Positions 25,368 through 34,340 of a stretch of DNA of 53,704 bases are shown one piece after another; position 1 is the first letter of the stretch; each line of letters opens with the position of its first letter. The notes beneath the pieces are model-generated. The model did no database searches. It worked only from the letters and a program-made list of their open reading frames with translations, and was not told the origin of the DNA. Origin of the DNA: Longimicrobiales bacterium (GTDB lineage: Bacteria > Gemmatimonadota > Gemmatimonadetes > Longimicrobiales > RSA9); contig DASTYK010000129.1 of NCBI GenBank assembly GCA_035764935.1, positions 1-53,704 on the forward strand, read 5' to 3'. A program made the position numbers and the translations under genes.

Positions 25368-26825
25368 TCAGGACGATGCCACCCGCAGGCCGACAGCAAG
25401 TGCGAACTCCGCGTACCGCTGCAGCCCGCTGAAGGGGAAGTCGGGATGGTAATGGTCGCCGGCCTGGTGGTAGCGGTCCCAGCGGCGGCGCAGGGCGTCG
25501 CGCTGCTCGGGGGACGTGTTCTCCCACACGTCGCCGGGTATGATGAACGCGGCCGGCACGCCGCGCTGGAGGAATGGCCAGTAATCGGAGTTGGGTGATG
25601 CCGCGCCCAGCTGCACGGTCCAGCCGCGCTCGCGGGCGACTTCCTCGATTACGGGAGCCAGCGGGTTGTTCTCACCGAGAGCGATGCGCCAGCTCACGGG
25701 AGGCGCGGGCGGGGCGCCTGCATCCAGGTTGATCAGCGCACGCATGTTCTCGAGCGGTACGGGTGGGTCGGCTGCGAAGTAGGATGCGCCCAGCAGGCCG
25801 CGCTCTTCACCCGTGAGGAAGACGAACAGCACGGAGCGGGCGGGCGGATCGTCGCGCAGCGCCTCCGCGATCGACAGCAGCATTGCGACTCCGGCGGAGT
25901 TGTCGGAGAAGCCGTTGTAGATCGAATCACCGGACGCGTCCGGCACGCTGATGCCGAGGTGATCGTAGTGCGCGGTGTAGACGACGTACTCGTTGCGGCG
26001 CGCAGGGTCACTGCCGGGTAGGACCCCTGCCAGGTTGGCGACGGGCAGCGCCCGCTCCATCACCTCGATGTCAGCACGGATCGAACGGCCGACCGCCACC
26101 GCACGTTCGGTCATCTCCGGCGCGCCTGCCAGCAGGGCGTTCGTGAGCTCCGGGCCGGCGATGATGACGGGCAACGCAGGCTGCCAGACGGGGTCCTGCA
26201 CGCTGGCCGCAACGAAATAGCGCGTATCCCCTCTGCTCCGAACGTACAGGTCGTACTGCCCGGCGTCGGGAACCAGCAGGACGACACCGGTAACGCCCGC
26301 CTCGATCCACGAGGGCACGAGCCCCAGCGCCTCCGCACCGAGCGGCCCGCGCACCGCGATCACCCGTCCGCGAAGATCGGCACCGCTCAGTGCATCCGCG
26401 GCTTCGGCCGGTGAGCCGGCGAACAGGACGTCGCCTGCGAAGTCGCGAAATGCGGCGGCCCCGCCGGTGTTCAGGACGAAGTGCTGGTCATGCCGGAACG
26501 CGGTGCTGTCACCGGTGGCGTCACGGAGCATGAGATGGGTCGAGGGCTGCACGCGCGCGGCACGCAGCGGCACCGGGAGGCGGTAGCCGCCATCGGGCGC
26601 CGCGCCGTCCAGGCCAAGCCGCTCCAGCTCGCTCGCAATGTATGCGGCGGCGACGCGCTCGCCTCGGGTCCCGGTACCACGCCCCTCGAGCGCGTCGTCG
26701 GACAGGAACCTGGTGTGGGCACGAAGCGAGAGTGTGTCGATGACCGGTGCGGCCGGCGCAGAAGTCTGCGCCAGGCCCGGCATCGCCGTCGCGAGCAGCG
26801 TCGCAGCAACGAGTAGTGATCGCAT
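25368..26825 (-). CDS. M28 family zinc metallopeptidase, secreted
   Basis: 485 residues. Signal peptide 1-20 (AMPGLAQ). A PA-like insert lies at ~140-250. The peptidase domain has the M28 zinc and catalytic residues: His in TAHYDHLG (~287), Asp in DNSAGV (~307), Glu-Glu in GEERGLLG (~338), Asp in NLDAG (~366) and His in HYHPDFPF (~457). It removes N-terminal amino acids from peptides in the periplasm or outside. The ATG at 26825 begins the signal peptide; the long open frame upstream overlaps the transglycosylase gene. Confidence 0.93.
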   Translation of the reverse strand: MRSLLVAATLLATAMPGLAQTSAPAAPVIDTLSLRAHTRFLSDDALEGRGTGTRGERVAAAYIASELERLGLDGAAPDGGYRLPVPLRAARVQPSTHLMLRDATGDSTAFRHDQHFVLNTGGAAAFRDFAGDVLFAGSPAEAADALSGADLRGRVIAVRGPLGAEALGLVPSWIEAGVTGVVLLVPDAGQYDLYVRSRGDTRYFVAASVQDPVWQPALPVIIAGPELTNALLAGAPEMTERAVAVGRSIRADIEVMERALPVANLAGVLPGSDPARRNEYVVYTAHYDHLGISVPDASGDSIYNGFSDNSAGVAMLLSIAEALRDDPPARSVLFVFLTGEERGLLGASYFAADPPVPLENMRALINLDAGAPPAPPVSWRIALGENNPLAPVIEEVARERGWTVQLGAASPNSDYWPFLQRGVPAAFIIPGDVWENTSPEQRDALRRRWDRYHQAGDHYHPDFPFSGLQRYAEFALAVGLRVASS

Positions 26826-26846
26826 CAGGCATCCATGAACGAGGAA

Positions 26847-26871
26847 GGCCGCCCGCCAGGGGCGGACGGCC
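26847..26871 (-). terminator. terminator-like hairpin after the lytic transglycosylase gene
   Basis: GGCCGCCCGCC (26847-26857) and 26861-26871 pair with one mismatch around a three-base loop. On the minus strand it is followed by TTCCTCGTT. It sits between the transglycosylase stop and the M28 start. Confidence 0.5.
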
Positions 26872-26926
26872 CTGCAACATACAGCACCGGCGTGGTCACG
26901 TTCCGCGCTGCCGGAAGCACCCGCAC

Positions 26927-27880
26927 TCAGCTGCCGAGCACCTTGTCGGCATAGCCGTTGTCCGGATTGCCTCCGCGCTTGAGAACCTTGTCGACCGTGC
27001 CGGGACCGCGGTTGTACGCGAGCAGCGCGAGCTTCACGTTGCCCTTGTACTTCTCGATCATCTGATCGAGGTAGCGGAAGCCGAGGCGCAGGTTGGTGTG
27101 CCGGTCGTACAGGTCCTTCGACGTCGTGCCGGGCTCCAGCCACGCGGCGGTACGCGGCATCACCTGTGTCAGACCCAGCGCACCGACATGGCTCCTGGCG
27201 TCCTCGCGGAACGTGCTTTCCGTCTTGACGAGGCCGAACGCAACGTCCGGGTCGATGCCTTCCGCACGGGCGGCGTCGTAGATGTCTTCCGCCATGTCCC
27301 GGGCGATGCCGAACTCCGCAACGTTCGCCTGTACGATGCGCTCGCGCTCCTGCACCTCGCGCTCATTCTCGACGCGCTCGGCGAGGGCTTCCTCGACGTC
27401 CTCCGCGGGCATGGCCGTGCGGCTTGCCGATTGATCGCCCGGTTCGGGCTCCTCGGACGGGGAACCGGGAGCATCCATTGCGGCGACCATCGGCAAGGCC
27501 GCGCCGGCCAGACCCACGCCAATAATGGGCTGTCGAAAGCGCTTGAGGAAACCCGCCGGCCGGTTGCGTGGAACACCCGGGCTGCGCCGGCGATCGAGGG
27601 CGCGACGCTCGGTCCCGCCGTTCGTCGGCTCGGAACCAACGCACTCGCCGCTGCCCGCCGCGGCCGCAGGCGGGGCACTGCCCGGCGCCGGCGCAGCCAC
27701 GTCGCCGGTTGCGGGATCAGCCGGAGGTAACGGCCGAGTGCCCTGCTGCCGAAGCTCCCTGCGGTCCAGCCCCAGCTCGTTCCGCCGTTCGAGCGCGGGC
27801 CGCCGGTCCGCCGGCCGGACGTACGGATCGACCGGAACCCAGATCATGTGGTCCGACTCGCGTCGTCGATCGTTTTCCAC
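26927..27880 (-). CDS. lytic transglycosylase (SLT domain)
   Basis: 317 residues. Residues 1-110 are Pro/Arg-rich and low-complexity, followed by a hydrophobic segment (~118-138, IIGVGLAGAALPMV) that anchors it or acts as a signal. A Glu-rich helical stretch precedes the SLT domain, with catalytic Glu ~221 in VKTESTFRED and the classical GALGLTQVMP and LALLAYNRGPG motifs. It cleaves peptidoglycan with formation of 1,6-anhydro-MurNAc. The start is GTG, supported by AGGAG; it is minus-strand, upstream of the M28 gene. Confidence 0.9.
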   Translation of the reverse strand: MENDRRRESDHMIWVPVDPYVRPADRRPALERRNELGLDRRELRQQGTRPLPPADPATGDVAAPAPGSAPPAAAAGSGECVGSEPTNGGTERRALDRRRSPGVPRNRPAGFLKRFRQPIIGVGLAGAALPMVAAMDAPGSPSEEPEPGDQSASRTAMPAEDVEEALAERVENEREVQERERIVQANVAEFGIARDMAEDIYDAARAEGIDPDVAFGLVKTESTFREDARSHVGALGLTQVMPRTAAWLEPGTTSKDLYDRHTNLRLGFRYLDQMIEKYKGNVKLALLAYNRGPGTVDKVLKRGGNPDNGYADKVLGS

Positions 27881-27982
27881 CGCGCTGCTCCTTTCGGCAT
27901 AAAACGTTGTGCCGCTTGTACTTCTGCCAGAAAGGGCGCATCATCCGTGCCGCTGGCCCAGCGTCGGGGCGCCGCGCGGCCG

Positions 27983-28852
27983 TCAGGGCCCATCGCACCG
28001 GAGCCGTGCCAGGGTTCCGCTGCCCTGCCCCTCCCCGACCACGATCGTGGTGCCGTCGGCATCCAGCGCCACTCCCTCCCCCTGCTGTTCGGCGAGGAAG
28101 CGGATGTCGATGGGCGGCCCGGCCACTGCCAGGGAGTCGCCCGTCCACTCGTAGACGTGCAGTGCACTGTAGCTCCGCAGCACCACCCGCTGCCCGGACG
28201 CGCTGCCACCGGTGATCTGCTGCGGTACCTGTACGAGGCCTTCCGTGAGATTCTGCACGTGTTCGAGTGTGCGCACGGAGTCGGGGGAAAGCGGAGCGGG
28301 GTAGCGGTAAACCGAGACGGCACGGTTCCGGCCCTTTGTCACGACGAGCACTGACCCGTCTCCCGTCACGGCCAGCGCTTCTGCGTCGGAGGGCCCGTCG
28401 GGGTAGCGGATCCGGAAGCGCTCGATGGCGGACGCGCCCTCCACACCGTCGGGTGGCACGGGGACGCGCAGGATCACGCCATGCGCTCGCTCGTGCAGGT
28501 TGTCGCCGATGTCGCCGATATAGAAGCATTCACCCGCCGGGCACGCACCGATCGCCAGGTCTTCCCAGTCCTGCACGCGCACGCCCGGGACGCGCAGCTC
28601 CTGCACGATGCGGCCGTCGTCGTCCACCTGGAACAGCAGCGGCTCGCCGGAATCTGCGTGCGCCCAGGTGCGTCCCGCGCCGTCCACGGCGACGCCACTG
28701 GCTTCCCGCAACGCGGCGGGCAACCGGGCCGAGGCGACGACCTGGCACTCCGGCGCCCCGCCTGCACATGCTGCCAGCCCGAGCACGAGCAGCGAGGTTG
28801 CACGTGCGCGGGAACAGGACAGATTGCGGTGCGCAAAGAGATCGGTACTCAA
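27983..28852 (-). CDS. lipoprotein of the SdiA-regulated / beta-propeller type
   Basis: 289 residues from a TTG start. Hydrophobic SLLVLGLAAC gives a lipobox with Cys29. The rest consists of repeated propeller-like strands (ASGVAVDGAGRTWAHADSG, IGDIGDNLHERAHG, GVALDADGTTIVVGEGQG). This layout occurs in secreted phytase-like and SdiA-regulated proteins; the ligand is unknown. The start is uncertain: TTG at 28852 has no good ribosome site and sits only nine bases from the divergent phosphatase start; in-frame ATGs exist only far upstream, inside that gene. Confidence 0.65.
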   Translation of the reverse strand: MSTDLFAHRNLSCSRARATSLLVLGLAACAGGAPECQVVASARLPAALREASGVAVDGAGRTWAHADSGEPLLFQVDDDGRIVQELRVPGVRVQDWEDLAIGACPAGECFYIGDIGDNLHERAHGVILRVPVPPDGVEGASAIERFRIRYPDGPSDAEALAVTGDGSVLVVTKGRNRAVSVYRYPAPLSPDSVRTLEHVQNLTEGLVQVPQQITGGSASGQRVVLRSYSALHVYEWTGDSLAVAGPPIDIRFLAEQQGEGVALDADGTTIVVGEGQGSGTLARLRCDGP

Positions 28853-28861
28853 GGGAGCAGC

Positions 28862-29356
28862 ATGACGGAACGGGATCGGATCGGCGTACTCTTCGTATGT
28901 CTGGGCAACATATGTCGTTCTCCGCTGGCAAAATCGGTGTTCCGCCAGGTCGTTCGTGAAGCCGGCGTGGACGCCCGTTTCGACGTCGACGCAGCCGGCA
29001 CGTCCGCCTACCACATTGGCGACGGGCCGGACGCACGCACCGTCGCGACCGCCCGGGTGCGCGGTCTCGATGTGGAGCACACTGCACGGCAGCTTCATGC
29101 CACGGATTTCGAGCGCTTCCACTACATCGTGGTCATGGACCGCGAGAATCTGCGCAACACGGAGCGCGTCCGCGACCGTGCCGGTCACGAGCGCGACGTC
29201 CTGCTGCTGCGCAGCTTCGACCCGCGCGCGGCCGGCGCGGACGAGGTGCCCGATCCGTGGTTCGGGGGCGAGGAGGGTTTCGTGGAAGTGCAGGACATGA
29301 TCGAGCGGAGCTGTCGTGCTCTGTTCGAGCACATCCGGGAGCAGCATGGGCTGTGA
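28862..29356 (+). CDS. low-molecular-weight protein tyrosine phosphatase
   Basis: 164 residues. The P-loop is VCLGNICRSP, with nucleophile Cys13 and Arg19 (CX5R), and the catalytic acid is in the conserved DPWFGG near residue 130. It dephosphorylates phosphotyrosine proteins; in bacteria it often balances a tyrosine kinase of capsule synthesis, which is not seen here. GGGAG four bases before the ATG fixes the start. Confidence 0.95.
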   Translation: MTERDRIGVLFVCLGNICRSPLAKSVFRQVVREAGVDARFDVDAAGTSAYHIGDGPDARTVATARVRGLDVEHTARQLHATDFERFHYIVVMDRENLRNTERVRDRAGHERDVLLLRSFDPRAAGADEVPDPWFGGEEGFVEVQDMIERSCRALFEHIREQHGL

Positions 29357-29452
29357 TTTTTGCGACGCGGGTGGCGTCGGCGGCGGGACGTCGTTATAGT
29401 TGGAGCACTCCCCGAAAAAACCAGTCTGTAGACTCCAGCATCGTCGCTTCGC

Positions 29453-30283
29453 ATGAGCAAGCCCGTAACGGCAACCCCTGTTGTCTCCGTCGTCCTGTTT
29501 GTCGCTGCCGTTCTGTTCAGCGCGCTGCCGGCCGCCTCTGCTGCCGGTGTCCCGGCATCATCGGTACCGGCCGACACCGGCGACGCCAGGGTGCGCCGCG
29601 ATGTCGCCGTGCTGGGCACACCGGTGGACATAACGCCTGCCGTGGACGCGCGTGAGGTCGCGACGGCTTCGGCGCTGAATGCGCTGGCGCGGGTCGCGGG
29701 CCGCACGAGCCGGCCGGGAGCGCTGCGCACCGCGTTCCAGGCGTACTACAACCACCGTGCGGCGCATCCGGACGAAATAGCCAATCCGTACCTGTACTTC
29801 GTCGACTTCGGGCTGGACAATGCCACGCCGCGCGGCTGGGTGTTCGACATGGAGCGACTGGAGCTGGTCGACGGCCCCTTTCCGGTGGCACACGGCCGCG
29901 GCTCGCTGAAGCAGCGCAACGGCGTGCCGAGCCGGTTCTCGAACCGTCCGGGCAGCTACCAGTCGTCGCTGGGGCTGTATGTCGCACAGGAGACGTACAC
30001 GTTCAGGGGCACGGCGGGCGGTGCACGGTACTCGTCGATCGGGCTGCGGATGCGCGGCGAGTCCGGCGACTTCAACGACGCAGCGCGCCGGCGCGGCATC
30101 GTGGCCCACGGCGCCCCGTACGTCACGGCGAGTGCGGCCGGCCGGAGCGAGGGCTGCCCCGCGATGGAGCAGCACCGGGCGCGTCGTCTGCTGCCGCTCC
30201 TCGCGAACGGTGGCATCGTCTTCATCTACTCACCCAACGACGCGCGCTGGCTCGGCCAGGATCCCTGGGTCAACGCGGACTGA
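29453..30283 (+). CDS. murein L,D-transpeptidase catalytic-domain family protein
   Basis: 276 residues with a signal peptide (~1-30, ALPAASA). The catalytic region reads GRSEGCPAM with Cys235 as nucleophile, preceded by His in VAHGAPYV, and fits the L,D-transpeptidase-like family that forms or trims peptide cross-links in peptidoglycan. The middle segment DFGLDNATPRGWVFDM is typical of that family. It follows the phosphatase gene by 96 bases and shares the envelope theme of the nearby transglycosylase. Confidence 0.87.
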   Translation: MSKPVTATPVVSVVLFVAAVLFSALPAASAAGVPASSVPADTGDARVRRDVAVLGTPVDITPAVDAREVATASALNALARVAGRTSRPGALRTAFQAYYNHRAAHPDEIANPYLYFVDFGLDNATPRGWVFDMERLELVDGPFPVAHGRGSLKQRNGVPSRFSNRPGSYQSSLGLYVAQETYTFRGTAGGARYSSIGLRMRGESGDFNDAARRRGIVAHGAPYVTASAAGRSEGCPAMEQHRARRLLPLLANGGIVFIYSPNDARWLGQDPWVNAD

Positions 30284-30298
30284 TTCGCGGCTCGGCGG

Positions 30299-31186
30299 AT
30301 GGGCGCAGCGGGTGAGATTCCCGATCGCGTTGCACGCCAGGTCGCGGGCGTTCTCGGCGTCGAGCCGGGTTCGCTGCGCACAGCCGGATTGAGTGGCGGC
30401 TGCATCAATCCCGCAGCGCGCGTGCAATCGGAAGCCGACGTCGTCTTCGTGAAGTGGGCGACGGCGCACACACCTCCCGATCAGTTCGAACGTGAAGCCG
30501 ACGCGCTGCGCCTCATCGAAGCGGCGCGGGCGGTGCGGGTTCCGCGTGTTCACGCAGTGTCCAGCGACGCACTCGTCCTGGAATGGATCGAGCCGGGACG
30601 CGTCGCCGGGAAATCGTGGGCCGAGCTCGGCAGCGCGCTGGCGCGTCTGCATCGCAACACGGCGCCTGCATTCGGTGCCTCGAAGGACAACTACATCGGT
30701 CCACTGCCCCAGCGCAACGGATGGCTGGACGGCTGGGTGGAGTTCTACCGTGAGCGGCGCGTCCGTCCACAGCTGGAGCGCGCGCTCGCAGCCGCTGCGT
30801 TCGACACGAGCGAGCGGCACCTGCTGGCCCGCTTCGTCGATTCTCTCGACACCATCCTGGCCGACGCCGCCCCGGGCGGCGCATCGCTGCTGCACGGCGA
30901 TCTGTGGAGCGGCAATGCGCACCCGTCCGCGCACGGCGACGTTGTCCTGCTCGATCCCGCATCATACCACGGCGATCGCGAAGTCGATCTCGCGATGGCG
31001 GAGCTGTTCGGAGGCTTCCCCCGTGCGTTCTACGATGCCTACGAGGAGGCGTGGCCCACGCCGGCAGGAAGCAGCCGCCGGCGATCAGCGTACCGCGTCT
31101 ACTACCTGCTCGTGCACGTGAACCTGTTCGGCGCAGGCTATGTGCGCGGCACCATGGACGCGGTGCGGGCAAGCCTGCACGGTTGA
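30299..31186 (+). CDS. fructosamine kinase family protein
   Basis: 295 residues. The kinase-like core shows LSGGCINPAARV near the N-terminus (nucleotide loop), the catalytic LLHGDLWSGN (Asp in HGDLW, ~residue 200) and metal-binding DPASYHGDREVDLAM, followed by ELFGGFPRAFYDAY. The family phosphorylates fructosamines or ribulosamines on glycated proteins, which allows deglycation. It starts 15 bases after the L,D-transpeptidase stop and ends just before a strong bidirectional terminator. Confidence 0.92.
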   Translation: MGAAGEIPDRVARQVAGVLGVEPGSLRTAGLSGGCINPAARVQSEADVVFVKWATAHTPPDQFEREADALRLIEAARAVRVPRVHAVSSDALVLEWIEPGRVAGKSWAELGSALARLHRNTAPAFGASKDNYIGPLPQRNGWLDGWVEFYRERRVRPQLERALAAAAFDTSERHLLARFVDSLDTILADAAPGGASLLHGDLWSGNAHPSAHGDVVLLDPASYHGDREVDLAMAELFGGFPRAFYDAYEEAWPTPAGSSRRRSAYRVYYLLVHVNLFGAGYVRGTMDAVRASLHG

Positions 31187-31250
31187 CGGTGCACCGCGCC
31201 GCTGCGCGAACGTAGCGACGTGTTACGGCGGATACCGCACCGGAAAATCA

Positions 31251-31279
31251 GAGGGGCCCGGCAAAGAGCCGGGCCCCTC
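31251..31279. terminator. bidirectional terminator between convergent genes
   Basis: GAGGGGCCCGGC (31251-31262), five-base loop, exact complement at 31268-31279. It sits between the fructosamine kinase (plus) and Yip1-like (minus) genes. The T-run is poor on both sides, but stem strength and position fit termination. Confidence 0.8.
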
Positions 31280-31309
31280 GTCACGTTCACGTGCCGCGTG
31301 CTGTGCTGT

Positions 31310-32026
31310 TCAGGAGGCGCCCGGCTGTGGCAGCAGGGCGAGCAGCACTTCGGGCAATGCGGAGAGCACCAGCACGCAGATGGCAATGAGGATCCCGCGC
31401 GAGCGCGGCACGCGGTAGATCGTGCTGATGCCGATCGCCCAGAGTGCCGCCTGCCACAGCGCGAAGAGATCGACGCGGGCGAGCAGCGGCACGAGCGTGC
31501 GCGGGATCCCCTCGCTGCCGGTGAAGCGCAGCACGCCGAACGAGATGGCGCTCATCAGGTCCGCACCCGGATCGGCGCCCGTCAGCATGAGAATGATGCC
31601 GCCCAGGATCTGGCCGATGATCGCGATCCATGCGGCGAGCACCGCGATCAGCAGAGCGCGGCTGTAGATGATGCGCACGTCGAACAGGCGACCGAAGGCC
31701 CAGAGCAGGAGCGCGGTCCACGCGAGGATCAGCAGCATGCCGATGGGCGCGAAGACGGCGCCCACGATGCGGAAGATCGTGCCGTACTGCTGCATCGCCT
31801 GGGCGGCCTGCGGATTCGCAGCGGCCTGCGCGTCCATGACCATGCCGGTGACCGGCAGCAGGACGATGTAGGCGAGGACGCTGCCCAGCACGATCATGGT
31901 AATGGGTATGCCGAGCGATGCGGTGCGCCGGCGGTCGAAGAGCTCGACGGGCGAGATCACGGCGTCGATCGGGTCCTCCCACCAGGATGCGGGCTCCGCG
32001 ACCTTCACTTCCTGCTCACTGGTCAT
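31310..32026 (-). CDS. Yip1-family membrane protein
   Basis: 238 residues with a short cytoplasmic N-terminus (WWEDPIDAVISPVELFDRR) and about five to six hydrophobic segments from residue 40 on. The N-terminal pattern with a Trp-Trp/Pro motif and FDR is typical of bacterial Yip1-domain proteins; their function is unknown. Its ATG overlaps the aminotransferase stop by four bases, so it is translated from the same mRNA. Confidence 0.82.
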   Translation of the reverse strand: MTSEQEVKVAEPASWWEDPIDAVISPVELFDRRRTASLGIPITMIVLGSVLAYIVLLPVTGMVMDAQAAANPQAAQAMQQYGTIFRIVGAVFAPIGMLLILAWTALLLWAFGRLFDVRIIYSRALLIAVLAAWIAIIGQILGGIILMLTGADPGADLMSAISFGVLRFTGSEGIPRTLVPLLARVDLFALWQAALWAIGISTIYRVPRSRGILIAICVLVLSALPEVLLALLPQPGAS

Positions 32027-33231
32027 TTCGGTCTTCCGGCAGCAGTGGCGGCGAGGGCGCTCCCCATGCGGCGGATCGCCTCGCCGATATCGGATTCGGG
32101 AGCAGCAAGCGACAGGCGGATGAAGCGGTCGTCGCCGAACGCGGCACCCGGCACGGCTGCGACGCCCGTCTCCTCGAGGAGCCGGCGGCACAGTGCAATG
32201 GAATCGCGGGCCTGCCCGTCGTAGAACCGGTCGACGCGAACGAACGCGTAGAACGCGCCATCGGGCGGCAGCACGTCCGCGCCGGGCAGGTGCGCCGCGA
32301 GCATCTCGAGCGCCTTTGCGCGCCGGCGGCGGAAGACGTTCACCATCGCGCGCACGGCGTGCTCGACGCGTGGCTCGTCACGATACGCTGCGAGTGCCGC
32401 GTACTGCGATGGCGTCGCGATGTTGGACGTGATGTGGCTCTGCATTGCCGCCATCGCGGATGCGAGGGGCCGTGTGGAGTAGCTGTAGCCGACCCGCCAG
32501 CCGGTCATGGCGAACGCCTTGGATGCGCCGTCCACCACGACGACGTGGTCGTCGATGTCGGTGACGTCCAGCACGCTGGCTGCGCGCTCCTGCGCGAAGC
32601 AGACGCGGCCGTAGATCTCGTCGGAGATGACCACGGCATCATTGCGGCGCGCCCATTCGACCAGGGCCGACACCTCCTCTGCGGAGTACACCGCGCCGGT
32701 CGGGTTTCCTGGTGAGTTGAGGATCAGCCCGCGCGTGTGCGGGGTGCGGGCGGCGTCCAGCATGTCGGGCGTGACCTTGAAACCCTGCTCCATGGTCGTG
32801 TTCACCACGACAGGGGTTGCCCGCGAAAGCGAGATCAGGTCGGGGTAGCTGGTCCAGTACGGCGCCGGCAGCAGTACCTCGTCGCCCGGGCCGAACAGCG
32901 AAAAGCACGCGTTGAAGAGTGCCTGCTTGGCCCCGTTGGAGACGACGATGCCCGCGGGATCGACGACGGCACCGGTGAGGCGGCTCATCGATGCCGCGAT
33001 CGCCTCGCGCAGCTCGGGCAGACCCGCTACGGGCGTGTAGTGGGTGAAGCCCTGGACAATGGCCGCGATGCCTGCCTGGGCGGCAAAATCCGGGGTGCGG
33101 AAATCGGGCTCACCGACGCTGAGGTCGAGGATGTCACGACCCTCGGCGCGAAGCTCCCGACAGAGCGTCGCGACCGCGATCGTTGCGGAGGGCTGGAGCG
33201 TGCTGACGTTGGGGCTCAGACGCATGCGCAT
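32023..33231 (-). CDS. class I/II aminotransferase (aspartate/prephenate type)
   Basis: 402 residues, PLP-dependent. Key segments: LSVGEPDFRTPDF and GFTHYTPVAGLPELREAI at the N-terminus; LILNSPGNPTGAVYS; SDEIYGR; PLP-lysine in DGASKAFAMTGWRVGY; C-terminal RLSLA with the substrate-binding Arg. This is the pattern of aspartate aminotransferases of the I-gamma kind, some of which also act on prephenate. Start: ATG at 33231, with another in-frame ATG two codons later. It heads a two-gene operon with the Yip1-like gene. Confidence 0.95.
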   Translation of the reverse strand: MRMRLSPNVSTLQPSATIAVATLCRELRAEGRDILDLSVGEPDFRTPDFAAQAGIAAIVQGFTHYTPVAGLPELREAIAASMSRLTGAVVDPAGIVVSNGAKQALFNACFSLFGPGDEVLLPAPYWTSYPDLISLSRATPVVVNTTMEQGFKVTPDMLDAARTPHTRGLILNSPGNPTGAVYSAEEVSALVEWARRNDAVVISDEIYGRVCFAQERAASVLDVTDIDDHVVVVDGASKAFAMTGWRVGYSYSTRPLASAMAAMQSHITSNIATPSQYAALAAYRDEPRVEHAVRAMVNVFRRRRAKALEMLAAHLPGADVLPPDGAFYAFVRVDRFYDGQARDSIALCRRLLEETGVAAVPGAAFGDDRFIRLSLAAPESDIGEAIRRMGSALAATAAGRPK

Positions 33232-33375
33232 CGTTGTTGGGGGACAGGCCAGCGGCCAATATGCCGGCTCGTCGGAAACGCGACAAGCGCGGCATGGCGC
33301 GCGCCGTGCAACACCCAGTCTTGCCCCTGTCATGGGGTACGCCGAGATTACGCGGCCAGTCAAGGAGCAGAGAAG

Positions 33376-34020
33376 ATGACGGAACCGGCCGGCGGCTCGA
33401 GCGCCGACCTGATCGTTTATGCCGACTACGTGTGCCCCTTCTGCTACCTCGGCGAGGTGGCGATAGCGCCGCTCCGCGAGGAAGGCGTGCGCATCGAGAA
33501 CCGGCCATTCGAGCTGCGCCCCGCGCCGACGCCGTTGCCGGACATGGACGAGCCGCGGTACCGCGACAGCTGGGAGCAGAGCGTACTGCCGCTGGCAGCG
33601 GCGCTCGGCGCGCCGGCAATGAAGCGGCCAACGGTCTCGACGCGTACGCGCAAGGCGCACGAGGCCGCCGCGTTCGCGCGCGAGCACGGCGCCGGAGATG
33701 CCATGCACCGCGCGATCTACGAGGCGTACTTCCTCGAGCAGCGCGACATCGGCCGTGTCGATGTGCTGGTCGAGATCGGCGCGTCGGTCGGCCTCGATCG
33801 CATGGCACTCAAGATCGCGCTCGACATCGACCGCTACACCGATGAGGTCGTGGCGCATGAGGTGGAGGCAGCACGCATCGGCATCACGGCCGTGCCGGCC
33901 CACCTCGCGGCCGGCGCGGATGGCAGGTATCGACTGATGATGGGCGTGCGCCCGACGGACGACGTGCGCGCGCTCCTTGCCGCGGGCAGTCTGGCCCGCG
34001 ATTCCGGAGACGACGAATGA
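33376..34020 (+). CDS. DsbA/FrnE-like thiol oxidoreductase
   Basis: 214 residues. The N-terminal thioredoxin strand leads to VCPFCYLGE, with the redox pair Cys20-Pro-Phe-Cys23, and the helical insert of the DsbA fold follows (EAAAFAREHGAGDAMHRAIYEAYF, VLVEIGASVGLD). A cis-Pro (ITAVPAHL) is present. No signal peptide is visible, so it is cytoplasmic, like FrnE. AAGGAG nine bases upstream of the ATG sets the start. It is the first gene of an operon with a small hypothetical gene and the DEAD-box protein. Confidence 0.92.
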   Translation: MTEPAGGSSADLIVYADYVCPFCYLGEVAIAPLREEGVRIENRPFELRPAPTPLPDMDEPRYRDSWEQSVLPLAAALGAPAMKRPTVSTRTRKAHEAAAFAREHGAGDAMHRAIYEAYFLEQRDIGRVDVLVEIGASVGLDRMALKIALDIDRYTDEVVAHEVEAARIGITAVPAHLAAGADGRYRLMMGVRPTDDVRALLAAGSLARDSGDDE

Positions 34021-34340
34021 AGTACGTACGAATGACATCGGCGCCGATCCGCCAGGCGCTCGACCTGGCGCGCGAGATCCTCAAGGAACGACTGCCGCTG
34101 GAGGAGGTCGCGAGCGACGCCCACTCGGTCACACTGAGTGGCGGCGACGGCACCGTGAAGATCCACGCGCACCGGCACGGCCTCGACACCCAGCTGGACG
34201 TGAGCACGGATCAGCTGCGCACGTCGCGGCTCGACAACGAAGTGCAGTACTGGCTCACGATGCTGCCGTACCAGCCGGGTGAGCTGCGCGGCCGCGGTTC
34301 GGCACTGCCGGCCGGGCTGTCGCGCCAGGGTGGCACGTGA
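34017..34340 (+). CDS. hypothetical protein, 107 aa
   Basis: Overlaps the stop of the DsbA-like gene by ATGA and the start of the DEAD-box gene by GTGA, so it is translated between them. It is a soluble protein, helical at the start (IRQALDLAREILKERLPLEEV), then strands (VTLSGGDGTVKIHAHRH). No cysteine and no membrane segment. No family was recognised; the coupling suggests a link to the RNA-binding neighbour. Confidence 0.75.
   Translation: MKYVRMTSAPIRQALDLAREILKERLPLEEVASDAHSVTLSGGDGTVKIHAHRHGLDTQLDVSTDQLRTSRLDNEVQYWLTMLPYQPGELRGRGSALPAGLSRQGGT

Noticed and set aside
28481-28861. N-terminal extension of the tyrosine phosphatase
   Set aside because: The added 127 codons lie antisense to the lipoprotein; the P-loop normally begins within the first ~15 residues, as it does from 28862.
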